From contig CACOPB010000004.1 of the NCBI GenBank assembly GCA_902628965.1, forward strand, positions 19,397 to 83,396: a stretch of 64,000 nt of DNA, read 5' to 3'. Source of the stretch: an uncultured Pelagibacteraceae bacterium. GTDB lineage: Bacteria; Pseudomonadota; Alphaproteobacteria; Pelagibacterales; Pelagibacteraceae. This document shows, piece by piece, positions 39,171 to 47,268 of this stretch. A program made the translations under genes and the position numbers. The notes beneath the pieces are model-generated. The model had not been told where the DNA came from. It saw nothing but the letters and a program-made list of their open reading frames with translations, and did not search any database. The first letter of the stretch is position 1. The number at the start of each line of letters is the position of its first letter.

Positions 39171-39645
39171 TTTCTTCGCTACGTTTTTTTGCACGTTGAC
39201 CAAGAGGGTCGTTCATTTTTTGTCTCATGCTAGACATGAATTCGTAGATGAACGATGTTTTTCTGAACTGATCACCTGTTTTGTTTTGAACAATTTTTAT
39301 ATCTGCCATATCTTCTTTGTTGTAAAACTTTTTTTTTTTTAAAATTCCATAATTATTGATTTCTAAAACAAGAACATCATTTTTAAAAATTTTCATTTTA
39401 CCTAAACTTCTTAAATTTGATTGTGTTTGCTTTCTTTCAATATATATCCATACATCATTATCAAATTTGCTTTTTGTTAGTGGGCTACCAAGTATTTTTT
39501 TAATATCATTTTTGTTACTTTTATCTAAGATTAATTTTGTCTGTTTTTTTTCTAAAAAAGGAACACCATGATGCTCAATGACAGGTTTCATTGAACAATT
39601 TGAAACTACAAAAGATATTAAAATTATATATAATAATTTGTACAT
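39157..39645 (-). CDS. bamE: Outer membrane assembly lipoprotein, BamE (SmpA/OmlA) family
   Basis: Lipoprotein of 162 residues. The signal peptide is [17 protein letters not shown] with lipobox cysteine 17, which fixes the start. The SmpA/OmlA domain (about 25-100) shows the [20 protein letters not shown] pattern. A charged C-terminal tail follows. Partner of BamA in outer-membrane protein insertion, by family. Its ATG overlaps the divergent chaperone ATG inside a CATG, and its 3' end overlaps hppA. Confidence 0.88.
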   Translation of the reverse strand: MYKLLYIILISFVVSNCSMKPVIEHHGVPFLEKKQTKLILDKSNKNDIKKILGSPLTKSKFDNDVWIYIERKQTQSNLRSLGKMKIFKNDVLVLEINNYGILKKKKFYNKEDMADIKIVQNKTGDQFRKTSFIYEFMSSMRQKMNDPLGQRAKKRSEEISQR

Positions 39646-40111
39646 GAATGATAAATATTTATATCTTTATAACACTTTAATAAATTACTCTAGAAATAAA
39701 GAGCTTTATAAAAATCTCAATAGGGAAGACAATTTTTCAGATCGATTAACTCTTTTTTTACTTCATTTTTCTTTCTTTTTAAAAAATTTTAAAAATGAGA
39801 AAAATAAGATTACTTTACAAGAAATTTATGACTTCAATTTCAGACAATTAGAGTTAAGTATTAGAGAAATTGGTTATGGAGATCAATCAATTAATAAGAA
39901 AATGAAAAATTATATAAATTTATTTCACTCAATGGTATCAGAGGTCCATTTTTGGGACAGCCTATCTCACAGTGAAAAATTAAATAAAATTTCTAATTTT
40001 TTAGGTGATTTTAATAATAATTATGAATTACTTGATTATTTCGATAAATTTAACTTAAATTTATCAAAAAAAACTTTGAATTCTTATTTAAAAAGTGTAA
40101 GTAACCCATAA
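39644..40111 (+). CDS. Ubiquinol-cytochrome c chaperone (CBP3-like) family protein
   Basis: Protein of 155 residues from the ATG at 39644 ([12 protein letters not shown]). The family signature is recognisable as [12 protein letters not shown] and [27 protein letters not shown]. In mitochondria and alphaproteobacteria these proteins assist assembly of the cytochrome bc1 complex. Position next to bamE and ahead of plsX agrees with alphaproteobacterial gene order. An earlier in-frame ATG at 39578 would run through the bamE signal-peptide region and is unlikely. Confidence 0.85.
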   Translation: MNDKYLYLYNTLINYSRNKELYKNLNREDNFSDRLTLFLLHFSFFLKNFKNEKNKITLQEIYDFNFRQLELSIREIGYGDQSINKKMKNYINLFHSMVSEVHFWDSLSHSEKLNKISNFLGDFNNNYELLDYFDKFNLNLSKKTLNSYLKSVSNP

Positions 40112-40113
40112 TT

Positions 40114-40296
40114 ATGGCTGTACCGAAACGAAAACAAACCCCTTCCAGAACTGGCATGAGAAGAGCTCAAACTATGAAATTTTCAACTAAAAATATAGTT
40201 GAAGATAAAAAGTCAGGTGAATATAGACTTTCTCATCATTTAGACTTTAAAACAGGAATGTATAGGGGAAGACAAGTTTTAGATCCGAAAGAATAG
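40114..40296 (+). CDS. rpmF: 50S ribosomal protein L32
   Basis: Ribosomal protein of 60 residues, starting [19 protein letters not shown], the standard L32 opening. No zinc-binding cysteines are present, as is usual in proteobacterial L32. It begins two bases after the chaperone stop and is followed by plsX. The DUF177 (YceD) gene often linked to rpmF is not here. Confidence 0.97.
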   Translation: MAVPKRKQTPSRTGMRRAQTMKFSTKNIVEDKKSGEYRLSHHLDFKTGMYRGRQVLDPKE

Positions 40297-40313
40297 TATA
40301 TAATCACTTTATA

Positions 40314-41315
40314 ATGTCAGATATGATAAAAATTGCAGTTGATGCAATGGGTGGTGATGGGTCACCAAAAAAGGTGATTGATGGCATTATCTATAATCAT
40401 TCTGCAAATAAAAATGTTTTTTTTAAAATTTTTGGTGACAAAATTAAGATAGATCCATTAATTGAAGGAAAAATTTCTAAAGAATTTTTTGAAATCATTC
40501 ATACAGAAAAAAAAATTGAGAGTACTGATAGTCCCTTAGAAGGAGCGAAGAGAGGTAAAGATACAAGTATGTGGCTTGCTGTTCAGAGTGTTAAGGATAA
40601 AGAAGCAGATATAGTAATATCTGCTGGTAACACAGGTGCATTACTAGTCGTATCAAAGTTAAATTTAAAAATGATTGAAAATATAGATAGACCTGCTCTG
40701 TCTGCATTATGGCCAAATAAAAAAGGAATGAGTGTTGTATTAGATTTAGGTGCAAACATTGAGTGTAGTTCAAAAAATTTATTAGACTTTTCAATCATGG
40801 GAGCCTCTCTATACACCTCACTTTATCCTAATGATAAACCAAATGTTGCATTATTAAATATTGGTTCAGAAGAACTTAAGGGTAATGAGACGATTAAAGA
40901 AACTTATCAATTATTAAATGAAAAAAAATCTAATAATTATAATTTTGCTGGATATATAGAAGGAAATCATCTTATGGACGGAAAAGTAAATGTAATTATT
41001 TCAGATGGTTTTACAGGAAATGTTGCATTAAAAACAGCTGAAGGTACTGCTAATTTTATCACTAGTGAATTAAAAAATGCTATGACTGGTTCTTTATTAG
41101 GTAAAATTTCTTCATTATTGAATTTATCTAACCTAAATAAATTTAAGAAAAGACTAGACCCAAGATTATATAATGGAGCTATCTTTATTGGATTAGACTC
41201 TCCAGTTGTTAAAAGTCATGGAGGAACAGACTATATTGGTTTTTCAAATTCATTAGATGTTTGTCATAGAATTATCAAAGGTAATTTGATAGAAAAGATT
41301 AAGCAAAATATCTAA
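40314..41315 (+). CDS. plsX: Phosphate acyltransferase PlsX
   Basis: Makes acyl-phosphate from acyl-ACP for PlsY. The 333-residue protein shows IAVDAMGGDGSPKKVIDG, DIVISAGNTGALL and VNVIISDGFTGNVALKTAEG. It is followed one base after its stop by the IHF-like gene. The fabH gene that often lies directly after plsX is missing here. Confidence 0.97.
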   Translation: MSDMIKIAVDAMGGDGSPKKVIDGIIYNHSANKNVFFKIFGDKIKIDPLIEGKISKEFFEIIHTEKKIESTDSPLEGAKRGKDTSMWLAVQSVKDKEADIVISAGNTGALLVVSKLNLKMIENIDRPALSALWPNKKGMSVVLDLGANIECSSKNLLDFSIMGASLYTSLYPNDKPNVALLNIGSEELKGNETIKETYQLLNEKKSNNYNFAGYIEGNHLMDGKVNVIISDGFTGNVALKTAEGTANFITSELKNAMTGSLLGKISSLLNLSNLNKFKKRLDPRLYNGAIFIGLDSPVVKSHGGTDYIGFSNSLDVCHRIIKGNLIEKIKQNI

Positions 41316-41316
41316 T

Positions 41317-41616
41317 ATGAGAATTAATTTAACTAAAAAAGACTTAGTTAATTTAGTTTATATGCAACTTGGTTTTTCTAAACAAATATCAGAAAATTTA
41401 ATTGAAGATTTTTTTTCAACTATTACGTCTAATATTAAAAAAGAAAAAAAATTAAAATTATCTAAATTTGGTACTTTTTCTATAAGACAAAAAAAATCTA
41501 GGATAGGAAGAAATCCTAAAACAAAAGAAACAAAAGTAATTTCAGGTAGAGATGTAGTTTTGTTTAAGCCGTCAAAAGAATTTAAAGAATTTGTTAATTT
41601 AAAAAACGATGGATAA
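41317..41616 (+). CDS. ihfA: Integration host factor alpha-type DNA-binding protein
   Basis: HU/IHF family DNA-bending protein, 99 residues. It has the beta-arm signature GRNPKTKETKVISGRDVVLFKPS and LKLSKFGTFSIRQKKSRIGRNP. Its place between plsX and a MerR gene is the usual one for ihfA in alphaproteobacteria. No second HU/IHF gene is in the window, so whether it acts as homodimer or with IhfB cannot be seen. It overlaps the MerR gene by eight bases. Confidence 0.92.
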   Translation: MRINLTKKDLVNLVYMQLGFSKQISENLIEDFFSTITSNIKKEKKLKLSKFGTFSIRQKKSRIGRNPKTKETKVISGRDVVLFKPSKEFKEFVNLKNDG

Positions 41617-41992
41617 ATCAGATAATGCTTATAAAACTATTGGTGAAGTTGCTAGAATATTAGACCTTAAACCTAATTCTAAAGGATCACAGTCAACACA
41701 TGTTATAAGATTTTGGGAAACTCAATTTAAGCAAATCAAACCAAAGATATTAAATTCTAACAGAAGATATTATGATGAGAAAACAATAAATCTTCTTAAA
41801 AAAGTTAAATTTTTACTTAAAGATCAAGGTATGACTATAAATGGTGTAAAAAAAATATTAAATAATGAAGCTTCTTTAGAGCTTGACGAAATTGCAGATA
41901 AATCTATAAGAGCTGAAAATTTAAAAAATAAGCTACTAAAAATTTCTAACAAATTAAAAGAACTTAAAAATGGCAAAAAAAACACACGTTAA
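41609..41992 (+). CDS. MerR family transcriptional regulator
   Basis: Protein of 127 residues with an N-terminal winged-helix (about 8-80): TIGEVARILDLKP, HVIRFWETQFKQIKPK, RRYYDEKTINLLKKVKFLL. A short coiled-coil follows, and there is no effector domain and no cysteine. The same gene position (after ihfA) is conserved in alphaproteobacteria, which argues for a core but unassigned role. It overlaps rpmG by 23 bases. Confidence 0.9.
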   Translation: MDKSDNAYKTIGEVARILDLKPNSKGSQSTHVIRFWETQFKQIKPKILNSNRRYYDEKTINLLKKVKFLLKDQGMTINGVKKILNNEASLELDEIADKSIRAENLKNKLLKISNKLKELKNGKKNTR

Positions 41993-42161
41993 AGTAAGAA
42001 TGGTTCCTGAGGCTAAGCCAGATAGTCCTTATTTTTATTACGTAAAAAAACCTGCTGGAGGTGAGAAAGCTAAGGTTAAACTTTCGGCAAAAAAATATAA
42101 TCCTGATACTAGAAAGCATGAAACGTTTGTGGAAAAGAAGCTTCCACCACACAGTAAGTAA
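41970..42161 (+). CDS. rpmG: 50S ribosomal protein L33
   Basis: Basic protein of 63 residues. The MAKKTHVKVRMVP start, PYFYYVKKP, and the terminal KKYNPDTRKHETFVEKKL correspond to the L33 pattern FYxTxKN, L.KYDPxxRKHxxYKExK. It is slightly longer than most L33 (about 55), with a short insert near residues 15-20. It starts inside the MerR gene and ends one base before the convergent chorismate mutase gene. Confidence 0.92.
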   Translation: MAKKTHVKVRMVPEAKPDSPYFYYVKKPAGGEKAKVKLSAKKYNPDTRKHETFVEKKLPPHSK

Positions 42162-42452
42162 TTATTTTTTTTTAAAGTTTCGCTTTTCGTAATCGATATA
42201 AGACCAAATCATATTTTTCCATATACGATTAGTAATTTTAGGATCAATTTTTAGTTTTTTTGATTTTGAGTGAATTTTCTTAAGAATAAAATTTATACGT
42301 TTTTTATCTACTATTTCTTTTTTAAACTCTTTAAGTTTTAAAACTTCTTTGACAAGATTTGTTCTATATTTAATCAAAGATAATAGTTTATTATCTAACT
42401 TATCTAATTTAGATCTTATTATTTCCAATTTTTTTTTGTTTTTAGGCGACAT
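42162..42452 (-). CDS. Chorismate mutase (AroQ class, small)
   Basis: All-helical protein of 96 residues. The pattern RSKLDKLDNKLLSLIKYRTNLVKEV followed by VDKKRINFILKKI fits an AroQ-type mutase, including two active-site arginines and a lysine. It would convert chorismate to prephenate for phenylalanine and tyrosine. There is no fused dehydratase. It is divergent from ctaA with 43 bases between the starts. High lysine content makes motif matching less certain than usual. Confidence 0.82.
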   Translation of the reverse strand: MSPKNKKKLEIIRSKLDKLDNKLLSLIKYRTNLVKEVLKLKEFKKEIVDKKRINFILKKIHSKSKKLKIDPKITNRIWKNMIWSYIDYEKRNFKKK

Positions 42453-42495
42453 TATATTTATTGGTTTTATTAATAATTATTATATTTATCTAATC

Positions 42496-43521
42496 ATGTA
42501 CAGTCAGAATTATTCTTTAAATTCTCAATTAAAAATATGGATGATCACTTTATTAGTGATGATCATGCTTATAATTTTAGTAGGGGGCCTAACCAGATTA
42601 ACCGACTCAGGACTTTCAATTACCACTTGGGAACTTTTTATTGGCACATTGCCTCCTTTATCAAGTGATAAATGGATCGAATATTTTGATCTCTATAAAA
42701 CAATACCTGAATTTAATGAGCAAAATTTTAATATGACTTTAAATGAATTTAAAATTATTTTTTGGTGGGAGTGGGCACATCGTCAACTTGGTAGACTAAT
42801 TGGTTTAACAGTCCTTTTGCCCATGATTTATTTTACAATTAAAAATGGTTTTTGGATTTTAAGGGAATATTCAATTATTTTTTTCTTAGTGTGTTTTCAG
42901 GGATTTATTGGATGGTATATGGTTTCAAGTGGATTGGTTGATAGAGTTGATGTTAGTCATTATAGATTATCACTTCATTTAGTTACAGCTTTTATAATTT
43001 TATCTATAGTTTTTTGGAAATATTTAAATCTTACTGATGTAAAAATTAATCAGATTAATATTAAATTATTCTCAATTAAATTCTTTCTTTTATTATTATT
43101 TTTACAATTAATTATTGGAGCATTTGTTTCAGGGATGGATGCGGGAAAAATTTATAATACTTGGCCTTTGATGGGCTCATCATATTTTCCTGATGACAGT
43201 ATGATTGCTGATTTTTTTAACCTAAAAGTATTTGATGATCAATCACTTGTTCAATTTATTCATAGAAATTTAGCGTATTTAATTGTCATAATATATTTTT
43301 ATATACTTTTTTTTGTTTTAAAAAATGAAAGTGTAAATTTAAGAACACCAATTTTCATTATTGGAATCGCTTTATTGTTTCAAATTTTTTTAGGTGTTCT
43401 AACAATTTTATCTGGAGTAAAAATGCTTTATGCGTCTCTACACCAGATAAATTCTATTTTAATAATACTTTCAACTTTGTATTTTCTTTATATTGTGGAA
43501 CATAAAAAAACCAATTACTAG
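42496..43521 (+). CDS. ctaA: Haem A synthase
   Basis: Oxidises the haem O methyl group to give haem A for cytochrome oxidase. From the ATG at 42496 (MYSQNYSLNSQLKIWM) it is 341 residues with about eight membrane segments. Conserved histidines are in EWAHRQLGRLIGL, SHYRLSLHLVTAF, FIHRNLAYLIV and ASLHQINSIL. GGLTRLTDSGLSITTWE near residue 32 is a strong family mark. An earlier in-frame start at 42349 would overlap the chorismate mutase gene and is not supported. Confidence 0.96.
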   Translation: MYSQNYSLNSQLKIWMITLLVMIMLIILVGGLTRLTDSGLSITTWELFIGTLPPLSSDKWIEYFDLYKTIPEFNEQNFNMTLNEFKIIFWWEWAHRQLGRLIGLTVLLPMIYFTIKNGFWILREYSIIFFLVCFQGFIGWYMVSSGLVDRVDVSHYRLSLHLVTAFIILSIVFWKYLNLTDVKINQINIKLFSIKFFLLLLFLQLIIGAFVSGMDAGKIYNTWPLMGSSYFPDDSMIADFFNLKVFDDQSLVQFIHRNLAYLIVIIYFYILFFVLKNESVNLRTPIFIIGIALLFQIFLGVLTILSGVKMLYASLHQINSILIILSTLYFLYIVEHKKTNY

Positions 43522-43549
43522 TTCACGTTTTAGACACTAAAACCACAAA

Positions 43550-44878
43550 TTAGCTAACAGCTTTTAAATTACCCTTCGAAGATTTATTCAATGCTTGATC
43601 TAGATCCTCAATAATATCATCAATGTGTTCAATGCCGATACAAAGTCTTACATAGCTTTGAGTAACACCTGATGCAGCTAGCTCCTTCTCATTTAATTGA
43701 CTATGAGTTGTACTTGCTGGATGAATTGCCAAACTTCTAGCATCACCAATATTAGCAACGTGATAGAACATCTTTAAAGACTCGATAAATTTTTTACCAG
43801 CTTCAATACCACCTTTAAGTTCTATACCAACCATTGGTCCATTTCCACCTTGAAGATATTTTTTTGCTCTATCAGCTATAGGTTTATCATGTTCAGTAGA
43901 ATAAATAACTTTTGTAACTTCTTTATGCTTTTTAAGAAAATCAACTACATATTCAGCATTAGCACAATGTTGTCTCATTCTTAAAACAACTGTTTCAAGC
44001 CCTTGAATTATTGCAAAAGCATTATCTGGAGCCAGAGCTGATCCCAAATCTCTTAATAAACAAACTCTTGCCCTAACTGCAAATGGTACATTGGCACCAG
44101 TTAGTTCTGGTACAGCTTTTCCCCAGATAACACCACCATAACTTGCATCTGGTTCGTTAAACAATGGTTGTCTCTTAGGATCTGCAGTCCAATCAAAGTT
44201 ACCACTGTCAACGATACTTCCAGCTACTGCTGTCCCATGACCACCTATGTATTTTGTAAGTGAGTGAATTACTACTGCAGCTCCGTGTTCAATCGGTTTA
44301 CATATTACTGGTGCAGCTGTGTTATCCATGATTAATGGTATATTATATTTTCTTCCAATGTCTGAAACTTCCTTTATTGGAAACACCCTTAAATATGGAT
44401 TTGGTAATGTTTCACCGTAAAAAGCTCTAGTTTTATCATCTATTAACTTTTCAAAATTTTCAGGATTACTTGGATCTGCATATCTTATCTCTATCCCAAG
44501 TTTGCTAAGTGTATGTGTGAATAAAGATACTGTACCACCATAAAGATCAGTTGAGCTTACTATATTATCACCGGCTTGGGCTACATTTAATACAGCAAAC
44601 GTTGATGCAGTTTGACCTGAGGATACAGTTACACATGATAGACCTCCTTCAAGAGCGGCAACTCTTTTTTCCAGGACATCATTTGTTGGGTTCATTATAC
44701 GAGTGTAGATGTTGCCAAATTCTTTAAGAGCGAAAAGGTTAGCAGCGTGCTCTGTATTGTTAAATTGGTACGATGTTGTTCTATAAATTGGAACAGCTAC
44801 TGCGTTCGTCGCTGGATCACTCCTATAGTCACCACCATGTATGGCAATAGTTTCAGGGTTATTTCTTTTTTTAGTCAT
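43550..44878 (-). CDS. metY: O-acetylhomoserine (thiol)-lyase
   Basis: PLP enzyme that makes homocysteine from O-acetylhomoserine and sulfide; 442 residues. It shows ETIAIHGGDYRSDPATNA, YTRIMNPTNDVLEKRVAALEGG, and the PLP lysine in VIHSLTKYIGGHGTAVAG. The related function with O-acetylserine cannot be excluded. It is a single gene preceded by a roughly 130-base leader carrying two riboswitch-like elements that should shut it off when SAM is abundant. It uses the homoserine branch that starts with hom (47265). Confidence 0.96.
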   Translation of the reverse strand: MTKKRNNPETIAIHGGDYRSDPATNAVAVPIYRTTSYQFNNTEHAANLFALKEFGNIYTRIMNPTNDVLEKRVAALEGGLSCVTVSSGQTASTFAVLNVAQAGDNIVSSTDLYGGTVSLFTHTLSKLGIEIRYADPSNPENFEKLIDDKTRAFYGETLPNPYLRVFPIKEVSDIGRKYNIPLIMDNTAAPVICKPIEHGAAVVIHSLTKYIGGHGTAVAGSIVDSGNFDWTADPKRQPLFNEPDASYGGVIWGKAVPELTGANVPFAVRARVCLLRDLGSALAPDNAFAIIQGLETVVLRMRQHCANAEYVVDFLKKHKEVTKVIYSTEHDKPIADRAKKYLQGGNGPMVGIELKGGIEAGKKFIESLKMFYHVANIGDARSLAIHPASTTHSQLNEKELAASGVTQSYVRLCIGIEHIDDIIEDLDQALNKSSKGNLKAVS

Positions 44879-44883
44879 TTTAC

Positions 44884-44941
44884 TCCTTTTTTAGTGCTTC
44901 AACATTATGTTAGGCGCACAATACAGTTCAAATGCCTACCG
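44884..44941 (-). promoter_or_regulatory. SAM-V-type riboswitch at the metY ribosome-binding site
   Basis: On the minus strand, the stem AGGC (44937-44934) pairs with GCCT (44915-44912). The loop ATTTGAACTGTATTG resembles the SAM-II/SAM-V binding pocket, and GAAGCACTAAAAAAGGAG follows. The AAAAGGAG ribosome-binding site lies inside the element, five bases before the ATG. SAM-V is described upstream of Pelagibacter metY, and ligand binding there hides the ribosome-binding site. The match is by eye, without a covariance model. Confidence 0.78.
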
Positions 44942-44962
44942 ATTTTATTAATTTTATGAAAT

Positions 44963-45007
44963 TTCCTTTTTAGCAGTTATAAGCCCGCAATAGGATCAAA
45001 TCGGCGA
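44963..45007 (-). promoter_or_regulatory. SAM-II-type riboswitch upstream of the SAM-V element
   Basis: Minus-strand sequence CGCCGATTTGATCCTATTGC then GGGCTTATAACTGCTAAAAAGG. The parts GATTTNANCCNNATTGC and GCTAAAAAGG match the known SAM-II core. The helix between them is weak as read (GCC with GGC). It sits 21 bases upstream of the SAM-V element, reproducing the tandem order SAM-II then SAM-V reported in marine bacteria. Confidence 0.72.
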
Positions 45008-45052
45008 ATAATTTCTAGCATATTAGCTACATATTTCAAGCTAAATATAAAA

Positions 45053-45080
45053 TTGACTTTGTAATTATTAATAGTATTAA
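45053..45080 (+). promoter_or_regulatory. Putative sigma-70 promoter of rplM-rpsI
   Basis: TTGACT (45053-45058), a 16-base spacer and TATTAA (45075-45080). Transcription would begin near 45087, only a few bases before the rplM ATG at 45091. No Shine-Dalgarno sequence precedes the ATG, so the transcript may be nearly leaderless. Confidence 0.45.
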
Positions 45081-45090
45081 TCCTCGCACA

Positions 45091-45549
45091 ATGACAAAAT
45101 TCACTAAAAAAGACCAATTAAACTCATCTTGGTATGAAATAGACGCAAAGAATGCAGTAGTTGGAAGATTAGCAACTGTTGTTTCCAATATCATAAGAGG
45201 CAAGAACAAAACTACATACACACCTCATATGGATGATGGTGACTTTGTTGTTGTTAAAAATATTGAACAAGCAAAATTCACTGGAAAAAAATTTCAAGAT
45301 AAAAAATATTACAGACACACTGGTCATCCAGGTGGAATTAAAGTTACAACACCTGAGAAACTTCATGAAAAAAAACCTGGAGAAACTTTAAAAATGGCAG
45401 TTAAAAGGATGTTACCCGGTGGAGTATTGGGAAGAAAACAGTTAACAAAATTAAAAATTTATGCAGGAAATGAACATCCACATTCAGCACAAAATCCGAC
45501 TGTAATAGAGTTAGATAAATTAAATAGTAAAAATATAGCTAGAAACTAA
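45091..45549 (+). CDS. rplM: 50S ribosomal protein L13
   Basis: Ribosomal protein, 152 residues. WYEIDAKNAVVGRLATVVSNIIRGKNKTTYTPH and the later MLPGGVLGRKQLTKLKIY are standard L13 segments. It is transcribed with rpsI, one base downstream, the universal pairing. The ATG lacks a visible ribosome-binding site and lies ten bases after the putative -10 element. Confidence 0.98.
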   Translation: MTKFTKKDQLNSSWYEIDAKNAVVGRLATVVSNIIRGKNKTTYTPHMDDGDFVVVKNIEQAKFTGKKFQDKKYYRHTGHPGGIKVTTPEKLHEKKPGETLKMAVKRMLPGGVLGRKQLTKLKIYAGNEHPHSAQNPTVIELDKLNSKNIARN

Positions 45550-45550
45550 G

Positions 45551-45988
45551 ATGGAAAATACTCAATCAGCATCAAAATCTCCAAAATTAAAATTAGATTT
45601 TAAAGATAGTAAATACGCTACTGGTAGAAGAAAAACATCAATTGCAAAAGTTTGGTTAAAAAAAGGTTCTGGTAAAATTTATGTAAATGGTAAATTATTT
45701 AGTGATTATTTTGCAGATGAAACTCATAAAATGCAAATTACGAGACCTTTTGAAATTATAAATCAAGCAACAGACTACGATGTTAGATGCAGTGTAAAAG
45801 GAGGAGGACCTACAGGCCAAGCAGGGGCTATGGTTCACGGTATTTCAAAAGCTTTAGTATTATTTGATGAAAATCTAAAAGCCACCTTAAAAACAGAGAA
45901 ACTTACTACCAGAGACTCAAGAGCGGTTGAAAGAAAAAAACCTGGTAGAAGAAAAGCTAGAAGAAGCTTCCAATTCTCTAAAAGATAA
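45551..45988 (+). CDS. rpsI: 30S ribosomal protein S9
   Basis: Ribosomal protein, 145 residues. An N-terminal extension of about 20 residues rich in Ser and Lys precedes the S9 core YATGRRKTSIAKVWLKKG. The signature GGGPTGQAGAMVHGISKAL and the basic C-terminus RKARRSFQFSKR, which reaches the decoding centre, are intact. argC follows 33 bases downstream. Confidence 0.98.
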   Translation: MENTQSASKSPKLKLDFKDSKYATGRRKTSIAKVWLKKGSGKIYVNGKLFSDYFADETHKMQITRPFEIINQATDYDVRCSVKGGGPTGQAGAMVHGISKALVLFDENLKATLKTEKLTTRDSRAVERKKPGRRKARRSFQFSKR

Positions 45989-46021
45989 TTTTTTTTTAAT
46001 TTTTAACTGTTATAATAAAAA

Positions 46022-47044
46022 ATGTCTAAGCTAAATGCATTAGTTGCTGGATCAACTGGATATATTGGAGTTCAATTAATTAAATTATTAGTTAAACACA
46101 AATATATTAATATTAAATACCTTTGTGGAAACTCTTCTGTGGGTAAACACGTCAAATTTTACGATAAATCTTTATCTAAATTTAAATTACCAAAAATTTT
46201 AAAATTTAATAAAAAATTATTAAAAGATGTTCATGTTATTTTTACAGCACTTCCAAACGGGGAAGCACAGGATATATCCAAACATTTAAGTAAAAATCAT
46301 ACTCTAATAGATCTTGCTGCAGATTTTAGATTAGAAAAAGCTTCTGATTATTTAAAGTGGTATAAACAAAAACATCGAGCAACTAATTTAATAAAAAAAA
46401 GTATTTATTTACTACCTGAAATTAATAGAAAAGAGATTAAAAAATATAATATTATTTCATGTCCAGGATGTTATCCAACATCAATATTGTTACCTCTATT
46501 TCCTTTATTTAAGAAAAATTTAATTAAATTTAATAATATTATAATTGATTCAAAATCTGGATATTCAGGTGCTGGTAGAGGAGTTCACAAAAAATATAAA
46601 GATAAAAATCTATATGAGTCTTTAAGCGCATATGGAGTTGGTTTTCATCGTCATAATTCTGAAATAGAACAAATGTTAAGAAAATTTACTAAGAAAAAAT
46701 TTAAGTTTAGTTTTACTCCTCACTTATCACCAATGTTTAGAGGTATTCTGAGCACTATATATGTTGATTTAGAAAATAACATTTCACAAAGCAAAGTATT
46801 AAAAACATTAAATAATTTTTATAAAAATGAGAGTTTTATAAAAATATTAAAGTCTGACTCCTTGTTAAGCACTAATGAAGTAATAAATACCAATAACTGT
46901 TATATTTCTGTGTGTAAATCTAAATATAGTAATAAAATAATCATTCTATCTGCTATTGATAATTTGATTAAGGGTGGAGCTGGTCAAGCAGTACAAAATT
47001 TGAATAATAAATTTAATTTTACTGAAAAGACTGGATTAAAATGA
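46022..47044 (+). CDS. argC: N-acetyl-gamma-glutamyl-phosphate reductase
   Basis: NADPH-dependent third step of arginine synthesis; 340 residues. The nucleotide motif is VAGSTGYIGVQLIKLL near residue 8. The catalytic cysteine is in ISCPGCYPTSILLPL near residue 148, and SGYSGAGRG and the C-terminal DNLIKGGAGQAVQN are also conserved. It overlaps the small lipoprotein gene by four bases. Confidence 0.97.
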   Translation: MSKLNALVAGSTGYIGVQLIKLLVKHKYINIKYLCGNSSVGKHVKFYDKSLSKFKLPKILKFNKKLLKDVHVIFTALPNGEAQDISKHLSKNHTLIDLAADFRLEKASDYLKWYKQKHRATNLIKKSIYLLPEINRKEIKKYNIISCPGCYPTSILLPLFPLFKKNLIKFNNIIIDSKSGYSGAGRGVHKKYKDKNLYESLSAYGVGFHRHNSEIEQMLRKFTKKKFKFSFTPHLSPMFRGILSTIYVDLENNISQSKVLKTLNNFYKNESFIKILKSDSLLSTNEVINTNNCYISVCKSKYSNKIIILSAIDNLIKGGAGQAVQNLNNKFNFTEKTGLK

Positions 47045-47268
47045 GAAAACTTATAATAATTTTTTTTTTATTAATATTAAACAATTGTTCTTTAAACAAA
47101 GATTCTCAATATTGGACAGAAAATTCTATTGAAAGTAAAGCTAATCAAAGAAAATTAAATGAAATATTAAAAAAGTCAGACGATATAACATCAATGACAT
47201 TAGAGGAATATGAGATTTATATAGATGACTATACAAAAAAGAGTAAATATCCAGATATAAGCAAATGA
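47041..47268 (+). CDS. Small predicted lipoprotein, unknown function
   Basis: Protein of 75 residues beginning MRKLIIIFFLLILNNC, a lipoprotein signal peptide with Cys16 in a LNNC lipobox. The mature part is about 60 residues, charged and probably helical (YWTENSIESKANQRKLNEIL). I recognise no family. It is joined to argC and hom by four-base overlaps on both sides, which is strong evidence that it is translated, but gives no clue to function beyond membrane attachment. Confidence 0.8.
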   Translation: MRKLIIIFFLLILNNCSLNKDSQYWTENSIESKANQRKLNEILKKSDDITSMTLEEYEIYIDDYTKKSKYPDISK

